Of a DNA stretch of 64,000 nt, positions 61,015-64,000 are shown one piece after another. Every line of letters starts with the position of its first letter. Position 1 is the stretch's first letter. The notes below the pieces were generated by a model. That model ran no database searches. It saw only the letters and a program-made list of their open reading frames with translations, and had not been told where the DNA came from. Where the stretch lies: contig OZ234493.1 of assembly GCA_965153455.1 (NCBI GenBank), positions 14,684,213 to 14,748,212 on the forward strand, given 5' to 3'. The position numbers were made by a program, and so were the translations under genes. The stretch comes from Sphagnum compactum. Lineage: Eukaryota > Bryophyta > Sphagnopsida > Sphagnales.

Positions 61015-61262
61015 AGCCTTCATGTTTAAGTTGCCATTGAAATTGTAGCCCCCTAAGAACTTCAAGTATAAGTACTTGTTTGGTGACAAAATCTCGAAAG
61101 GGGATGATGTTTTTGGTAGCCATTTTATAAATCATGATGATGTTTTTCTTTTTGTTCATTTGCTGTGGAAATTGATGTGGAACCTAACTGTGAACTTGTG
61201 GATCGAATTTTGGCACAAGAGAATAATATTGCATTGACCAAAAAAAAAAAAAAACCTATGAA

Positions 61263-61532
61263 TTGAACAAGCACTTTTAGGATACTTGGGCAATCAAGCT
61301 TCCTTGAGCAAAATTTGTTGTAGGTTCCAATGGCAAAGTTGTTTAGATTTGGTACAAAGTATATAGCCTAATTGAAAGCAAAGACAAGCTTATAGTTACC
61401 AAGCTTGATTCACTTTGGAAACATGTGGGTCATTCTAAAGTTTTGGTAGCTATGCCAGGGGTAAAGGTGGGGTAACATTACTTTTTGAAATCCAATGCCC
61501 ATGTTGCTAATGAAAAGCTCTGTGGGGTCTAA
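61263..61532 (+). pseudogene. Broken transposase-like coding relic with lost zinc-binding pair
   Basis: One frame holds 90 codons with four internal stops but otherwise protein-like sequence: LNKHF, stop, DTWAIKLP, stop, AKFVVGSNGKVV, stop, IWYKVYSLIESKDKLIVTKL, DSLWKHVGHSKVLVAMPGVK, VG, stop, HYFLKSNAHVANEKLCGV. The pattern W-A-KLP, K-C-x-x-C, K-H-x-x-x-x-K and a later H-x-x-N-E recalls the N-terminal zinc-binding region of plant hAT/BED-type transposase-like proteins (from memory). Here the expected C-x-x-C is Y-x-x-Y. Upstream sequence (61040-61240) may be an earlier part. Confidence 0.5.
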
Positions 61533-63930
61533 CCATGCTATAAAAAATCACACTTGCCCCCCTTAGATCATTGCTTCTTCATTGTATTTTTTAAAAAATT
61601 CTTAAAATATGTTTAATATGTCTTTTTAAAAAATTAAATTAAAAAAATCTTGATATTATTATGCTAAGGTTTATTTTTTAAAAATATCAAAATATGTTAT
61701 ACATATATTTTTCAAATTGAGTTTTTAGTATTAAAACTACTTTTAAACAATGGCTCCATGTATTTAAAAGTGTAAATTGGATTTTTTTATTCATTAGATT
61801 GATTCCAAATTTCTATGACATGTACATAATGTATTCACAATAACATTTTATAAAAATACATATTTTTATATATTTATTTTTTACAATCCAAAGTTCAAAA
61901 AATTAACTAGTGGTCATGATTGCTAATGGTACATGTTATTACGACTACACCCTTTGATACTAATCTAATGACCAATGAATATTTGAAGTTGGCTAAAATT
62001 ACATTGGTGTCAATGCTTGGATTTGTACAGGATGAATGAACTTTTTCCATGTTTGCATTTATGAAAGATAAATTGTGCAATAGGTTGGTTTACATTTGCA
62101 CACAATTGTTCACATGTTTGCACAAGAGTTTTATATTCAAGATAACTTTCCTTATCAAGAGGCTATTACAAGTTGGAAGGATTAGAAAGTCCAGATTGAA
62201 GCTATCACTTTAGCAGGTTTTGTTTTTTTCACAACACAAGATTCAAATGTTCTTGTTTTCATGATTTGGAAAAGTTTGGTGATTGTGTTTGGTTTTTTAT
62301 AAGGTTATGAGGTTTACTAACATTTTGGTGTGATGGTGTGATTTTGAGTTGCATTGGATGAAGTTTGATATTAAACTAGGGTTCAATTTACCTTCAAAAT
62401 ATGTTTGTGTTTAGTCTTTAAGTTTGAAGTTCTATAACAGTGTAACTTTCTATCTTTGTTTCTCACTATCCACATTCTACACTACTTTTTTTGGTGGATT
62501 CTAGTAAGAATTTAAATAATTTGTGGGTGGCATTTCAATTTATTTCTAAAAAAAGTGAATAGCCACTTTGGGCTATTTTGAAATATCCATGTTTATCAAA
62601 AGTTAATTCAACAAATGATCGAGAAGCCACCTAACCCTTTGTCAAAATTACATAATATGCCAATTAGGCATATTAGAGAGTAGTCCTATTGCCATTTGCG
62701 CACATTTTATTTTTTATTAAAAAAATCTTGAATTGAGGGTGTCATCCCATTTAAAGGAGGTTCAATGTTTTTAAGGATGATATTATATAAAAAAGTACAA
62801 GTTTGACCTTACTTGTTAGGTAAGTTATTGCATTTGATTGGTTGTACATAATTAATATTATATAATCTTTATTTTGAATTTTGTATATAAGTTGAAAAAC
62901 TTAATATTACACAATTGTTTTATTTTAGATATGTGTAAGGAGGAGAGAACCTCACCTTGTCTTAAATCAAACCAATTTTAAATTCTTTGTGAAAATGATA
63001 AAAACCAGAGGTTTTAAAAATTTATCTCAGAAAATCAATCTCAAGACTAGACCAGAGGTTCCATATAAACATTAAAAGAAAAACAAAGGTAGAACCGAGA
63101 CCAAAGGTTCCTTTTGAAATCAAGAACTGGACAACACTGAAATATAATCACTTGTTGCATGGATACCTAGACTCATACCCAATTGATAAGAAGATACAAT
63201 GGGTACACTAGTCACTATGACTATCATCTAACATTCAACCATCCATTAATGATCACATGGCATTACTTCATTTTGGTTTCCTCCATGTAGATTCTATCGC
63301 AGATTCAACAATTACTAGACCATTCTGCAAAGCAAGAGTGTGATAAACAGTTTTGCTGAAACATTGAGAAGTTTCAAATAATAATTTCTCAAATACAAAT
63401 TGGGTATTATAGTCAACTTGGCAAAATCTACAAATCTGACACAAAAAAAATTAAAAAAAAACTCTAGAAGCAATGTGCATCATATAGTCAGCAAAGCTCT
63501 GCTTTCTTGATAAGAGTATCAAAATTTGTAAAAGACTTTGGGGTCATGCACAATCATATTGAAACCCTTTCGAGTGGCCCGAGTGAACCAGCACCCACCA
63601 ATGCACTGTGAAGGATGACTGGTACCATAGTACGTAGCCTGGTTAGGCACTAATTAATTTGTTTTGGAATTGTCAAAAATGCTGAAAAATACTTGCCTGC
63701 CATGTCAAAAGGTATCTGAAAGAAACTCTCCAGAACACTAGCTTCATTATTAATGTAAATGACAAAATAATATTAATATAATTCAGCATCTCGCTGCCAA
63801 ACCAGGCTAGGTATTCCACAATAAGTCAGGAAACAAATTCTCTTGGGTTCCAGGTAACCGTAGTGGTTAGCTACGTTTCTTTCGCTAGTACCTACTTACT
63901 TGTTAAAAGATGGATAGCAAAATCAGTCCG
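61533..63930. other. Intergenic, nothing recognised
   Basis: AT-rich, especially 61560-61900. AGAGGTT/GGTTCC words at 63005-63120 belong to the AGAACC-type repeats. No gene or transposon boundary supported. Confidence 0.5.
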
Positions 63931-64000
63931 TAGGGTAGATCGACCCATTGTTGATTGTGTGCCTATGATCGAACACTTTGGCAAATCTTTCTCAATTCTT
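63931..64000 (+). repeat. Dispersed repeat family R1, copy C (cut by window end)
   Basis: TAGGGTAGATCGACCCAT, then GATCGAACACTTTGGCA and ATCTTTCTCAATTCTT, match the first 70 bases of copy B almost word for word. The copy continues beyond the window. Confidence 0.7.

Noticed and set aside
60586-61029. Cys/Phe/Leu-rich frames resembling a repeat protein
   Set aside because: They arise from a 38-bp array whose period is not a multiple of three, so the frame is not conserved between units.

Overview
The window is plant nuclear DNA: one gene end and about 61 kb of gene-poor, AT-rich intergenic sequence made of decayed transposons and degenerate tandem repeats. The single convincing gene has plant-type splice sites and a short 70-base intron. 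The intergenic part carries CACTA-type DNA transposons, a MITE, tRNA-derived SINEs and a LINE-like reverse transcriptase relic. This is typical of a large-genome land plant, perhaps a gymnosperm or fern. The species cannot be fixed from what is visible.

Layout. Positions 28-628 (minus strand) hold the first coding exons of a gene that continues beyond position 1. Its 5' leader, 5' intron and promoter probably occupy 634 to about 2290. From 2.3 to 7 kb there is AT-rich intergenic DNA with hairpins, G tracts, degenerate tandem units and a 212-bp MITE nested inside a long inverted repeat. A badly decayed reverse-transcriptase element lies at 8.0-9.9 kb. From 10.2 to 28.9 kb lies a cluster of non-autonomous CACTA elements. 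Three have terminal inverted repeats and matching 3-bp target duplications (15319-18715, 19196-20999, 26197-28848), and a fourth 5' end is likely at 10206. Between and within them are minisatellites, an unusual poly-C block and TAGG/CCTA-rich tracts.

From 29 to 64 kb the DNA is mostly unrecognised intergenic sequence. It contains two copies of one tRNA-derived SINE (about 29.9 and 59.1 kb), a 27-bp direct repeat around an AT-rich palindrome (41.6 kb), a roughly 240-bp tandem duplication (46.8 kb), and a dispersed repeat family with copies at 50.5, 52.5 and 63.9 kb. It also contains a very regular 38-bp tandem array (60.6 kb) and a broken transposase-like coding relic (61.3 kb).

There is no operon or pathway here: the only gene is partial, and the rest is a record of transposition and decay. 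I found no rRNA genes, functional tRNA genes or CRISPR arrays, and no intact transposase or reverse transcriptase.
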